Below, in pieces: positions 25,565 to 38,290 of a stretch of DNA of 64,000 nt. A program made the position numbers and the translations under genes. The DNA lies in assembly GCA_016081115.2 (NCBI GenBank), contig CM071932.1, positions 55,130,659-55,194,658 of the forward strand, given 5' to 3'. The first letter of the stretch is position 1. Every line of letters starts with the position of its first letter. The stretch is from Rehmannia glutinosa (Eukaryota > Streptophyta > Magnoliopsida > Lamiales > Orobanchaceae). A model generated the notes under the pieces. It was not told the DNA's origin. It saw only the letters and a list, made by a program, of their open reading frames with translations, and ran no database searches.

Positions 25565-26884
25565 AACCTTAACTTGGTTGTGATAAGATTATCAGCGGAA
25601 GACTTAACACCCTTGAATTTGATTTAACTTTATTTTAACACTTGGTTTTAGCACTTTGTTAATTATCAGTTGGATAGAAAATTATCAGCAGATATAAAGT
25701 GATATGCAGAAATAAAATGATGAAATGTAAATGACACAATAATTTTTATTCCACTAAGTAATGATCAATTTACAGAGTGGTTATCAGTCCAGATACAAGT
25801 CTTGGTCACACATCTGACTTGCTCCTTTGGGACTCAGTCTGGAGATGCCTTGATCACACAACTGGCTTCTCGTCCAACTCAGCTTCTTCACAGGGCGGCT
25901 GCCTTCCTACTTCAACTTACTTTCTCAAGCTTCTTGGATTTGATCACGAAGTCCTCCAATAACTTGAGATTGGTTCGACCTTGAACCTTCCTACAATCCT
26001 CCTTGGAAGGTAGACCCCTTTTGATTCTTCAAAAGTTTCCTCTTCAACAGTTTGAAGTTGTCTTTCCTTCACAGTTTAGTGTTGGATCGATTTCCTTCGA
26101 GATTTATGCTTCAGGATTTTGCTTGAATAACTTGAGAATGTTTTTCAGGTTATAGTATGAATAATGCTTGTTATCTCAGGTATGCTAGGTTCAGGTAACC
26201 TTTTCTCAAAGTAATTCCTCAGCCTTTTATAGTGCACTTTCAAAAATCTGCCCGTTGAAGAGATATGCTGATTTTCAAAAGTCACTTGTGTTCATTGGCT
26301 TGTCTTTTCTTGGTCTTCAATCTTGAGATGCCGACCTTTCCTCGTATTAAATGAATGTTCAGCTTTTCAGAATCTGACACGAGGCGCAGTGCTTCCCATT
26401 GGTTTATTCCTTTTGCACGCTTCTGGGACTGAGCACTTTAAGACATGACATCATGGAAGTATTACTTATTTAAGTAATGTTCTTGACTTTTGTGCAACAG
26501 ATTCTTTTCAGTTAACTCCTCTTTGCAGCTGCCTTTTTCCCCAGGTGACTTGAGTCTGCTCCAATGATTGAAAGACTCATCTATCACTTCAACTTGACTT
26601 GGCTTCTTGGGTTGACTTAACTGACTCTTCTCACAGCTGTCTCACAGCCGACACTCCTTTAGTCGAGTCCTTGGTCTTCTTTCTTGGCCATACTCAGTTG
26701 TTCCTCAGTGGAATATTCTCTTCACATCTTCAGTTGACTTCTTGTATTTCTAGGCATAGCTGACTTGACTCAGCTTATACAACCCTATCTATTACAATAA
26801 GAATTACAAGAAAAATGGGGTGCCAATCTCTAGTCTAAGTTTTACATGGCATTCATCAAAATCTAAACAATAAATCTCCCAACA
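25565..26884 (-). repeat. Partial 3' LTR of element D (subtype b)
   Basis: It begins abruptly with AACCTTAACT next to LTR X and ends at TGTTGGGAGATT (minus strand) beside the polypurine tract. It lacks the ~205 bp at the gag-side end that LTR Z has, and a further ~57 bp near 25750 that the sister copy at 39861-41223 keeps. TATA box (minus strand) at 26225-26231. Confidence 0.9.
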
Positions 26885-26900
26885 ATTTCCCCCTTTTTGA
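26885..26900 (-). other. Polypurine tract, element D
   Basis: On the minus strand TCAAAAAGGGGGAAAT directly before the LTR start TGTTGGG. The identical word is found in E at 41224-41239. It primes plus-strand DNA synthesis. Confidence 0.9.
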
Positions 26901-27169
26901 TGATGCCAAAACTCAAATCATACAAACAAAATGCAAACAGCAAAGATACATACAGACAAATGCAGTAACAAATAATGTATGCGTAGAATCAATCTTTTTA
27001 TTGATCATAACATTCTTGTCCTTTACACAGTTGTTTACAATGTGTATCAGATCAATCAGAGCATACTTATATCTACGCAAATTACAGATTTTTCATTAAA
27101 TGTACAGAAGACTTACATACATATGTATTTACAAAAGTGAAGTACATGAAGGGGTTAGCAAAGAACACT

Positions 27170-30100
27170 TCATCGCCTTCGCTTTTGCCTCTTTCTTTTT
27201 TCTTCTTGACTCTGTCTTCGTCGACTCTCTCTTCCTCTTCTTTTCCTCTTCAGCTGCTTTCTTCTTTTCGTAAGCTCTCTTCGCAACTTCATCTTTTTTT
27301 TTCTTTCATGTCTTTCTTGCCACAAATTTGAGTTTGCCTCTTATTTTCTTCTTCGATTCTTTTGACATACTCAAAGATTTTTCCTCTCCACTTCCGTGAT
27401 TGGATATAACAAAGATATCGCCCAAAGAGATCCTTCCTTTATTGCCACGGATCTACATATTCAATATTTTTTGGGTAGAGGTCTAGGTTTAAAACCTCTT
27501 CCTCCACCACTACTTCCTCCTCCTCCTCCGGGCGTATATTGTCTTTGGAGTTTTTTCTTACCCGGTGAAAGGATCGCTAGTAGTCTGCCGCTTATCGCCT
27601 TCTTCACATATCTTGGACCTTTCAACCAAGTATAAATCACAGGCTTGGGCTATGGACATGTTTTTGAAGTATCCTTCGGACTCGAGCGTTTTGAATTCTT
27701 CAACAGATCTTGGCTTTTGTCCGTCATCTGGAATGGCATCTATATCTTTACCTGCCGGAATGCCTCTGAATTGTTTTAACATTTCTTCAACATAGGCATC
27801 CATTCTCTTGTCGAAATCCTCCATCTCTGCTTCTACAATTTTTTTCTTATGAGACATAGGCACAGCAGAGTGATAGAGCGGCAGAGTTACATGAAGTTTG
27901 ATGATTATCGATGTTGTGACATGACCTTGCTGAGGGGTTTCAGCAAGCATTAAGGTCACATGTTTTGACCTTTCCCCCTCAACAGCTTTTCCCTTTTCCT
28001 TCCTCTTTTCAACAGTTGTCTCTTTCTTCTCTATAATAGCTGTCTCTTTTCCCTTCTCGACAACCGTCTCCTTCAACGTCTTCAGGTATTCATCCGTATT
28101 GTTTCAGTATGTCCATCATACGGGCATCCATTTTTCTTTCAACCTCCTTCATCTCTGCTTCTACTATTTTCCTCTTCTCAGAGATGGGCACAGCAGAGTG
28201 TTGGAGCGGCAGAGTCACTGGGAGTTTGCTGATGATGTCAGCTGTGACAAGTCCTTATTGAGGGGTTCTAGTAATCATTAAAGTCATGTCTTTTGAACCT
28301 TCCCCCTCAACTGACTTTCCTTTTTCTTTCTTCTGCTCTTCAGCTGTCTTCTCCTTCACAGCTGCATCCTTCTTCTCGGCTGTGGATTCTTTCAACGTCT
28401 TTAGGTATTCCTCTTCCTCCTTTTTGGCATCATCAAAAGAGAGAGGAACCCCTGGAAACATGCCAGCAAGCATGAAATCTAGGCAGCTGATAGCTGAGTT
28501 CTGCTTGGATTCTGTTGCGGAGTATGCTGCTCGAAATTTTGAGCAAGTGGCATTTGATTCGGCTGTCACCAGTTTCATTTCAGCCATAAGAATGCTGAAT
28601 TTTTCATTCATGTTCTCCTCTACACGCAAAAGTTCTTTTCGATGAAATTCGCGCAGCAGTTCCATTTCTGTGGTCTGAGAGGTATGCATTCTATCAATAT
28701 TTTCTTGCATCATCTTCTTCATGTCAGTGTTATCAGCGCTCCAGATTAGCATCTTATTGTACAATGCTTTGAAGTATCGAACCTATTCCACACGCATTGT
28801 TTGCTGCTGTTGCCACCATTCCCGGATCCTGACTATGATTCCACACAGATCGGCCATAAGATTAGCATCTCTGTTATCCAGCCACATATCCAATGAAGCC
28901 TGGTGCCTTTCCATCTTCTCTATCTCCGCAAATATTGCCTTGAAGACTTCTCGAACCTCAGTTGTCACCTCTATCTCGGTGGCGGCCAAGCAAAGACATC
29001 AAAATCAAAAAATCTTTGGGACGATGGTATCTGTGGGAATTACTGGATCAGGTTTATGGAAACGTTGTTGATCTCTAGATGATTCTTCATCAAGATCAGG
29101 CAGCTCTAGTGAGAAAGGAAAAGTTTGTTCAAACGCGTCATCACGGACATAGGGAATCTGTTCAACTATGACTTGTGGCCGTGATGTGCCTAGTTGAGTC
29201 GATTCTGCTGCAGCGTTGGGAGCCAGCGCAGTTGGCTATGATTCAGCTGTGGTCTGTTGTGGTATTGACTTAGCTGGCTGAGCCTCAGCTGTCTTAAAAG
29301 CTTCGTCGGTCTCAGCTAGTTTTTTCATATGAGTTGTCTGGTCCTCGGCCGTATCAGTAGCATCATCGGACGATGATGAGACTTGTAGGGGTGGCTCATC
29401 ATCAAAATTGAACTTTTGACGAGCGACCTTGAATTACGGCTTACTCGTCTTTGGGAAGAACATCCTCACCGAAATTTGAGTCGTTTGGACTTGCAACAGG
29501 GGATGACTCGCTTTATCTTCACCTTCGGATCCCGGAAAAGTTACATCAGGGTTGTCTTGGGAATCGTGAAGGGCACTTATCTCCTTCTCAAATGCATCGA
29601 TGATAAGCGGAGGGATGTTCTGCTTTCGCGCTCTTTTACCGGGAAGTCTCAACCTCCCGTAGGCCTTCATTACCTCATGCGGTCTTAATTGTAGCAAGGC
29701 CTTGGACATTCCCTTCGACAGACTCAGTTGTCTTGGGGTCTTCTACAGTGGCATCCACAGGAGTCTCAACTCCGTGGATTGCACTTTCATTGCCCAGTGT
29801 TAACTCCCGGGCGTAACCATCCCGTGCCTCGATCGCATCGCAGCGTCCTCAGCCTGTAGAGCAGTTGGCACCTCAGCTGAGACAGTCTCAACTGCCGAGC
29901 TTCTTCAGTGACAATCTGTTGTGTTTCTTTTTCTTTTTCCTTCTCCACTTCGTCTCCAAGATTCGTTGTTGAGTCATCTGCAGCAACCTCCGACCTAGCT
30001 GCAGTGGAGGGAGTTTCCCCCTCAGCTGGCACACCAGCTGATTGACTTGAAATGGGGTCACTCTTCTCCAAACTCCCTGCTGTTTCTGTGAGTGTTCAGC

Positions 30101-32090
30101 CGTTGGGGCAGGTGGTAAGACATCTTCAATAGGGGTTAGCTCGACTTGGGTCCCCAAGTTCCCAGTTTCATTACCATTTCCCTTAGAACCTTCCTCAGAG
30201 TGAGCTGGGGAAGTGGTCGCAGCAACAACAGTTGCAATCTGTTGCACCACTCCCATAGGGTCAATTTCCAGCTGTGATTTGGAAGACTCTCCTGGTCCTT
30301 CCATCAGTTGTTGCTCATGCATCATTCTGGATTCCCGAATGGCTTGTTGCGTTTCTAGCTCTTTCGCAAAGAACGGGGTCCAAATCTTCATCACTCACGA
30401 AAGTATGTCAAGATGTGGATGAGTATGATCGATTGTTCGAGTTAGAGGACAAACATCGGCTTTCACACGAGCTTACGCTTCTCTCTCACGCTTTACCATT
30501 CGTTTTCCTTTCTAATTTGCAGCATGTTGATGCGCTTATCCTCATCAAGGGCTTGCAAAGATCAGATCAACTTCAAGGAACCCGAATAGCTCCTCTTCCT
30601 CCTCAATAAACTCGGGTGTTCAAAGCGCACCCTAGAGTGACTCAACTTCCACTTCCTCCATTCTCGCAGGCGATTTTGGACGCCGGATATGGTGGAGATA
30701 GCATGATCACATCATCGTCATCATCTTTCGTGGTACTCTTTCTCGGGAATGGAAGGTAGTAGAGCTTGCCGCTCTTTCACCTCGGCCAGCGTGTCATCAC
30801 AAAGTGAGACACACCCCAACAGGAGACTTAGTTTGTCTTAGTGTTACTTGCTCCTCGCTTGTTCTATCCACACTGGTCTTTGACTTGCCCTGCTGATCGG
30901 CCTCGGCAGACTTGGCGGTTTCATGAATAATCTATGGAGACTCGCTTCTCCAAATTTGTTTAATGATCTGTTCGGTGAGTGGCGACTCACTATTTTCTCA
31001 AGCTCAACGCTTGAAGATTCTTCTTATTCTTTTGGTTTTCACCAGGAGGAAACTGGTTCTACTTCCTCCGGTTCCTCGATAGTAAAGGCTGTGGGGTTGC
31101 CTTAGAAGCGATTGCCTTTCGTCTTGGCGATCCTCTTCTTCTTCATTCCTGGAGAAGGTACTAAGGATTCCTTCTCTCTCTGTAATTTGTAGGGCGGCAG
31201 TGCGGTTGTTTTCTTTTTCATCTTTGGCGCAACAATCTTCTTTCAGTGCAGGGCAGCTTTTCTTCTTGGGAGGGGAGACAACGAGTTGTTTTCTCAGGGT
31301 GATTCCCCTGTTTGGTATCCGCTCTCTTGGCATAAGCTCTCTTCTGATCTCCGGAAAGATTTGATCAGAACATTTTCTTGTTGACATGGAACGTCTTTCC
31401 ATGTCAGAGTGGAACTCCCTTCACCTCCATCAGCCGGCGAATAATAAGGCCACACCCCAAGGACTCTCCGAACGACCCATCTTCCTTGAAAGACTTATTT
31501 CCAACATTTTGGCAGAGTCTGCTGTATACAAACTCAGCCCAGTTTACCTTCTTCTCCTCCATGATCGCAACCATCATGATCAGCTTAGTTTTGGACAGCT
31601 GATTAAAGCTTCCAAATTTGATGTCTACACACTTGGCAACAATATCCAGCAACTTGTGGTAATCTTCCTTCAATGACTTCTTCTTTGTGTGTAGACAACC
31701 TTCGCAAAGACGGTCGAGTTTGGCCACTTCCTTCCATGCAGCATCCAAGTTTACATCAGCCTCCAATATCTCCGGCACTCCTTCCGACGGCAGCAAACAA
31801 TGCTCCGCTAGATCCTCAGCAGTGATCGTAAACTCCTTTCCGTGAACAGACGACTTGATGCCCTCGTCGTGAACTTCAAAGATTCACGTAGAATCGAGCG
31901 ACTTCTTCAACATAAGTCATCCGAAACTCCATAGTGAGAAAGGGTTTTGCCTTTGGACTTCTCCACTTTCTCGCCTATCTTCTTCACAAGGGTTTCATCG
32001 GACCCTGTTTGATCATCCCTTCGAAAATCCACAAGTAGAGCCAGTGTGGATTTGTTTTCCCAACTTAACAAAATCGTAAGTAGATGCCAT
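27170..32090 (-). pseudogene. ORF3 of element D, frameshifted and internally duplicated
   Basis: Starts with ATG at 32090 (MASTYDFVKLGKQIHTGST); the C-terminal end is placed at 27170 by alignment with E. Order: the plant-transposon-protein-like N-terminal part (32090-31400, e.g. KVNWAEFVYSRLCQNVGNKS), low-complexity Lys/Pro/Ser parts (31400-30900), Glu/Gln-rich parts (30394-29888), a coiled-coil-like part (28989-28255), Lys/Glu-rich parts and a basic C-terminus. About 330 bp (about 27770-28090) are repeated in diverged form at about 28110-28410, where the two parent copies join. It is longer than ORF3 of E by about 376 bp, mostly this duplication. Function unknown. Confidence 0.75.
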
Positions 32091-32227
32091 TACTTGAAGA
32101 TTTACCGAACGATTTTTGAGAAACTTGCTTTGAAGGTTGATAGGGTTTCGAGAGAAAAATACAGTCTTTGCTTTTGGAGAGATGAACAGTTTTGGTGTAG
32201 TGTGAGAAAAAAAAACGGGCGAAATGG

Positions 32228-32232
32228 TATAT
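32228..32232 (-). promoter_or_regulatory. TATA-like box upstream of ORF3 (element D)
   Basis: Minus-strand ATATA in the context CACATATACC, about 140 nt upstream of the ORF3 ATG at 32090, inside the conserved spacer 32091-32635. The CT-rich leader downstream is shared with A and E. Confidence 0.4.
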
Positions 32233-32635
32233 GTGTGGGTTATGAAAGGACGTGCATACGGTTTTTGAAATTTGATCGAGATCAATGGCTCATATTTCGC
32301 ACGCCGATTAGCATTTAATGTGGCAGCATTTATATCCAATCATATGCTTTGTCGTGCAGCTTTTGACTGTACCTGTCATTATTACGCTGACATCATCCTT
32401 AAAACATTCCCGCTTATTAAAAACGACTGCGTTTTTGTCACTTAGCTCATAAATGACTTAGCTTACTCCTTAGCTGATTCAATTCTTCTCTCTCTCTTTT
32501 CACATAGGTACTCAGCTGTCAGCTAACTGGATACAGTTGATTTTCCGATACGGCTGATTCACTTAGCTGATTTACGAACTTAGCTCCATTTTCATCTTTT
32601 CTCGTTTCATCTCTTCTCCTTGAGTTTTATGAGTG

Positions 32636-35600
32636 TTAACTCAGCTCAATTAGCCCAAGCTCATGCTTGAATTCTTCAAATCTTGATTCACATAATGGCT
32701 TTGTGAATATGTCAGCTAACTGTTTATCAGTTGAGATGTATTCCAAGGTGATGTCTTTCTTTTCAACATGATCTCTTATGAAATGATATCTGACAGCAAT
32801 GTGCTTTGTTCTTGAATGCAACACAGGATTTTGAGTGATTGCAATAGCACTTGTGTTATCACACATAATTGGAATCACTTTTTCTTCAACATCATAATCT
32901 CTCAGCTGTTGTCTCATCCATAAGACTTGGGCACAACAATGTTTTGCCCACATCTATGTACTCGACCATTTTGTGGATGTGGCTATTGAATTTTGCTTCT
33001 TGCTAAACCAGGAGACCAATCTGTTTCCAAGCATTTGACATGTGCCTGAAGTGCTCTTCCTGTCCACTCTACATCCAGCATAGTCAGAGTCTGAGTAACC
33101 AATAAGCTTGAATCCTCCTTCCTTTGGATACCATAACCCGACTTACTGGCATCCCTTCAAATATCTTAAGGTTTCTCTTAGCTGCAGTAATATGGCTTTC
33201 TTTTGGTGCAGATGGAAATCTTGCACATACACCTACTGCAAAGGTGATGCCTGGCCTACTTGCTGTGAGATAGAGCAGTGATCCAATGAGTGCTCTCTAT
33301 CTTGTTTGATCCACAGGCTTGCCATCTGCATCCATATCCATCTTGGTTGATGTATTCATTGGTATTTTCACAGAAGACTTCTCTTCCATACCAAATTTCT
33401 TCATTAAATCTCTGGTGTACATTGTTTGACTTATGAAAGTTCCATCCTTCAGTTGTTTAACTTGAAGTCCTAGAAAGAATGTCAGCTCTCCCATCATGCT
33501 CATTTCAAATTTGCCTTGCATGAGGTTTGAGAACTTATCACACAGCTCCTTGTTTGTGGATCCAAAAATAATGTCATCCACATATATTTGAACAAGCAGT
33601 ATACTATCTCCATCTTGAATTCTGAAGAGTGTTATGTCCACTTTGCCTCTGGTGAATCCATTATCTGTTAGGAATTGAGATAATGTATCATACCATGCTC
33701 TTGGTGCCTGTTTCAATCCATATAGAGCTTTCTTGAGCTTGTACACCTTATCTCCAAGAGTCTTCTGCTCAAATCCTGGAGGTTGTTCAACATAGACTTC
33801 TTCTTCCAATAATCCATTCAAGAATGCACTTTTTACATCCATTTGATATACAATGAAGTTCTTGTGTGCAGCATAGGCAAGAAACATCCTTATTGCTTCT
33901 AATCTTGCAACAGGGGCAAAGGTTTCATCAAAATTTATTCCTTCCTCTTGGCAATACCCTTTGGCTACCAATCTTGCTTTGTTTCTTACCACATAACCTT
34001 CTTCATTCATTTTGTTTCTGAAAACCCATTTTGTGCTAATAACATTTTGATGGGTTGGTCTTTGAACCAATTCCCATACTTTGTTTCTTTCAAACTGATT
34101 AAGCTCTTCTTGCATGGCCTGAATCCAATGTGCGTCATCCAATGCCTTGGACACATCTTTTGGCTCTATTTGGGAAATAAAACAAGTGAACATTGCTTCT
34201 TGTTGAGCTCTGGATCTGGTTCTTACACCGTCTCTTACATCTCCAATGACTAGCTCTAGTGGATGGTCTCTTAGCCATCTCACATCAGGTTGGAGTAAGT
34301 TAGCTGGGTTCAGTCGTCTTGCAGCTGTGTTGTCTTGAGCAGCTCTCTCCTCATCACTTAGCTGTAGATTCTCCAGCTGCCTTTGTGATTCAACTACATC
34401 ATCTTCATCTCGGTTTATTGCTCCAGCTTCAGCTTCAACATAGGGACTCTTCTGCATAGTTGGCTGATTCAGCTTATCCGCTAACTCTTCAATGTCTTTT
34501 CCATTTACATTAGGTTCATCAAAAACCACATGGATAGACTCTTCTGTAACCATAGTCCTTTTGTTCAGTACTCTATAGGCTTTGCTTTCAGCTGAGTATC
34601 CCAAGAAGATACCTTCATCAGCTTTAACATCAAAAGCCTTACAAGTATCCTTCCCAGTGTTGTGGGTGAAGCATTTACATCCAAATATTTTAAAGTATGC
34701 AACATTTGGCTTTCTCCCTGTCCAGATTTCATAGAGAGTCTTTGTCAGCTGTCTATTTATCATGCATCTATTTTGAGTATAGCATGCAGTGTTTATAGCT
34801 TCAACCCAAAATCTTTTAGGTAACCCTGCTTCAACTAACATGGTCCTTGCTGCTTCCTTGAGAGTTTTGTTCCTTCTTTCTGCAACTCCATTCTGTTGTG
34901 GAGTCCTTGTTGCAGATAATTCGTGAGCAATACCATTTTCAACACAGTACTGAGTTATTATTCCATTGAGAAACTCAGTTCCTCTATCATATCTTATCTT
35001 TATAATGTTTTGACTTTTCTCATTTTGAACTCTTTTCATCAGTTGAGGTAATTTCTGCAAGGTTTCCTTCTTTTTACACATGAAGATTGTCGATGTATAT
35101 CTTGAATAATCATCCACCACTACTAGAGTGTATTTATTTCCACTTATCTTTGGCCGCTCAATGGACCAAACATATCCATATGCAACAGATGCAATATCCT
35201 AGTTGAAGATGGACTTGACTTTTCTTTGAATGATGATTTGATTTGATTACCCATCTGGCATGCATCACAAACATTTTCCTTCTTGTACACTGAGTCTGGA
35301 AGTCCTTCTACAAGATTACTCCTTGTAAGTTTGTTAATTGTCTTGAAATTCAGGTGGTGACTCACTTCTTGTGCCCAGCCAACCCAACTTGATTTTGTTA
35401 CTCTTTGCTAGCGACAAGTGCTTGGTGTAGATTGACCAATCTACCACATACATGTTCTTTTGCGGATCCTTGAAACACTACTTCATTTGATTCAGTGTCT
35501 TTGATTTGGCACACTCCTATATTGAATCTAGCATTGTAGCCCTTGTCACAGAGTTGACTGATGCTTAGTAAGTTGAAATTGAGGCCTTCAACATATGCAA

Positions 35601-35802
35601 CATCTGTAATTTCTAATCCATTTTTCTTGATGGATCCAATGCCTCTTATTTCCCCTGGAGCTTCATTTCCTCCAAATATGACTTTTGCACCTCTAATCTC
35701 CTTGAATTTTGACAGATTTTTCTTGTTTCCTATCATGTGTCTGGAACAGCCACTATCCATGTACCAGGTTCCTTGGCACTCAGCTGTTCCTTGAACCTGC
35801 AA
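32636..35802 (-). pseudogene. pol: Copia pol of element D, best-preserved copy
   Basis: Protease with DSGCSRHM near 35755; pre-integrase zinc region near 35365-35270. A 607-codon open frame (35120-33297) then carries most of the integrase core (YDRGTEF near 34985, NGVAERRNK near 34880) and nearly the whole RT (MDVKSAFLNG; YVDD at 33573-33584; FFLGLQVKQL). RNase H (CDNTSAIAI, STDKQLADIFTKPLCESRF) is at 32953-32636 and ends in a stop after GLIELS. Frameshifts near 35130, 33297 and 32955 separate the parts. Length and domain order are normal for a copia pol, so this was probably an active copy not long ago. Confidence 0.92.
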
Positions 35803-35814
35803 TCAATGAAATTA
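35803..35814 (-). other. gag-pol double stop (element D)
   Basis: TAA (35814-35812), TTT CAT, TGA (35805-35803), then TTGCAG and pol in the same frame. CTAAT overlaps the TAA. Codons and layout are the same as in C. Confidence 0.7.
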
Positions 35815-38161
35815 GCTTTTAGGTACCCATACTTGCCTGGGTCCTGAGGGGTTAGTGTTGTAAGATGATCCAACCAACCTATAGCCAAATGATTTGACTC
35901 TAAGGGGTTGCCATCTATTTGTGCCATAATCATAATTCACTTTGGCAAATTGCTTGGGGGCTTTAGGTTCATACAGATGTCTCTTTTGTCTATATGCATG
36001 TGTGTGTGTTTTAGCAATTGCCTTCTTTGGGTAATTGTGATATCTCTGAGTGTAGTGCTTGAGTGCATATGCGTGCTGATAATAGCTTTGTTGCCTTTGG
36101 AATGGCCTTTGCTGAGTTCTAGGCCTTTGCCATTTAGGCTTGTATTCCATAGGTCTTTGCTAATATTTCACATTATTCCAATCAGCTAGACTTGGGTAGT
36201 TTCTACCATTCCCATCATATTTTGTTCCTTTTATAGAACTTCTGGGGCTTTTGGTAGCTCTCTTTCTTCTTCACAGAGTACTTCCTGCTTGGAGTTTGCT
36301 GAGGAACTCTGCTGGATTTCTTCTCATTGTCCTCTCAAAGATACTCAATGGTACATTTGTTTTTCCTTTTCCTTTATAACCAAGGCCAATTTGGTTGTGA
36401 TTGTGCTTTGGAATGAATGTGTGTGCAACATTTGGTGTCTTGGATTTTTGAGATGCTTCATTGCTTGAAGATCCTTTTTCCAAGATCACTCTGGGAGTTT
36501 GACCATGCACAAAGGAATTGAATCATATGCCTGTCTTGTCTCCACATTCTTTTTGGCTCATGATAAGGTCATCCAATGATTTAGATGCCTTTGTGAATGA
36601 AGCAATCACATTTTTGAGATAATTTTCTCTCTTTTCTATAGCAACTATCTCTGCTATTAGTTTAGCATTCTCAGCCTTCAGCTCTTTGTTCTCATCAGCT
36701 ATGTGACTTAGGGCACTCAGCTCCTTAGTCAGTTGTGAGTTTTGGCTTTTGAGCTGACTGTTTTCCTCATTTAATAGTGAGTGTGAGGATTTAATGTGCT
36801 CAAAATCTTTCATCATTTTGCCTAATGAATCATAAAGATCAGTGGGTGATGAAGTGTGTGTGTCACAATCACTATCACTAGAATCTGAATGAGATGAGTT
36901 AGAGTGTACCTCATCTTCTTGGTCAGGTTTATCTTGTTCTTTAGCCATTAGGACAGATTAAGGCTTCTTCTTCGTGAGTCACTTGAGTAGTCGGCTTCAC
37001 TACTCTCTCGAGTCTCCGCTTCTTTTGACTTGGTTTGTATCGCGATCTCGGTGACCAACATTACTCTTTTCTTTTCTTGTCTTCTTTCTCTGAAGACTTT
37101 TCTTTCTTCTTCATTCTTGTATTTATTGACTACAGGATATGGACAGTCAATAGCAAAGTGTCCTGGTTGTCTGCAATTCCAACACAAGTTTTCAACTTTT
37201 TGATCGGCTCTCTCATTTCTTGGATTGTCAGCTCTTTGATATTCGATCTTTTGATACTCAGCTCTCTTTGGTGGCCTATCTTCCCTTGACTTGGAGGGAG
37301 CTGAATGTCTTCTGGAGGATTCACCTTTGTTTCTTTTGTAGTTCTTGTTGAAGAACTTGTTGAATCTTTTAACCATCAAGGCAATTTCCTCCTGGTCAAT
37401 GACTTCTTTGGTCTCAGCTCTCTTCCCTTCCTTGACTACGAGTGCAACTGTTTTTGGTACAGCTATCTCCTCTTGATCCTTTCTTCTCAGCTCAGACTCA
37501 TAGGCTTTGAGGTCTGAGAACAGTTCATGATTAGATGTTTTTGATAGGTCCATTGAGTGCCTTAGAGACATATATGGTCTTCATTTCCCACTCAGTTGGG
37601 AGGCTCCTTAGTATCTTCATACACGTCTCCTTCTGTGTGTATTCTTTCCCAAGTGCTGAGAGCTCATTGGTTATTTCAGTGAATCTAGCATCCGGTGGTC
37701 CATTGTTTCACCGCAAGCATTTTAAAGTTTTCAAATTTTTGAACAACAACAGATAATTTGTTTTCCTTAATTTGCTCAGATCCTTCACAAATTAAGGTTA
37801 ATTTATCCCAGATTTCTTTGGCTGTCTTGCAAGATTTGACTTTGTTGAACATGGCTTTGTCCAAAGTCTTGTAAAGTATATCATTGGCCACGTTGTCAAG
37901 GTTGTATCTTTTTCTATCATCATTTGTCCATTCAGCTCTTGGCTTTTCAACCATAGTTGGTCTGGGAGGAGCATCCTCCTCTTCTTCAGCTGCAGCAGCT
38001 CTCCTTGCAGCTGTGTTCACCTTCATTATTTGCAGTGGCCCATCCTCTATCACTATCCACATTTCATCATGTAAAGCTGATAGATGAGCCTGCATACGTA
38101 TTTTCCAGTCATCAAATTCTTCAATGGTGAACATAGGTATGCGTGTCAAATTTGCTTCCAT
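35812..38161 (-). pseudogene. gag: Copia gag of element D
   Basis: The ATG at 38161 opens MEANLTRIPMFTIEEF. The UBN2-type gag segment lies in 38161-37685 and, after a frameshift near 37680, in 37571-37300. An intact CCHC zinc knuckle (CWNCRQPGHFAIDC) is at about 37185-37142. The Ser/Asp-rich and coiled-coil-like segment is 36948-36523, and the basic tail ends at the TAA. Breaks lie near 37680, 36950, 36520 and 36200. A knuckle followed by a long coil and a basic tail is more than a minimal copia gag and fits Sireviruses. Confidence 0.9.
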
Positions 38162-38276
38162 GATAATAACTTTGCTGTTTAAAAAAATGGCTTTTGAAAG
38201 AACAAGTGTTAAAAACTTCTTTGAAAACTTGGAGATCTAGTTCAGTAACCAGTGCGGAAGGCTCAATGAACCAACC

Positions 38277-38288
38277 GCTCTGATACCA
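38277..38288 (-). other. Primer binding site, element D
   Basis: Minus strand TGGTATCAGAGC, an exact match to the usual plant copia PBS, two bases from the LTR. Confidence 0.92.
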
Positions 38289-38290
38289 CT

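Noticed and set aside
24064..26884. Two adjacent LTRs read as one solo-LTR pair or a full short element
   Set aside because: Both are minus strand, and the second starts mid-LTR at the same base as the partial LTR at 39861. The junction is therefore a duplicated insertion boundary, not an element with two LTRs.
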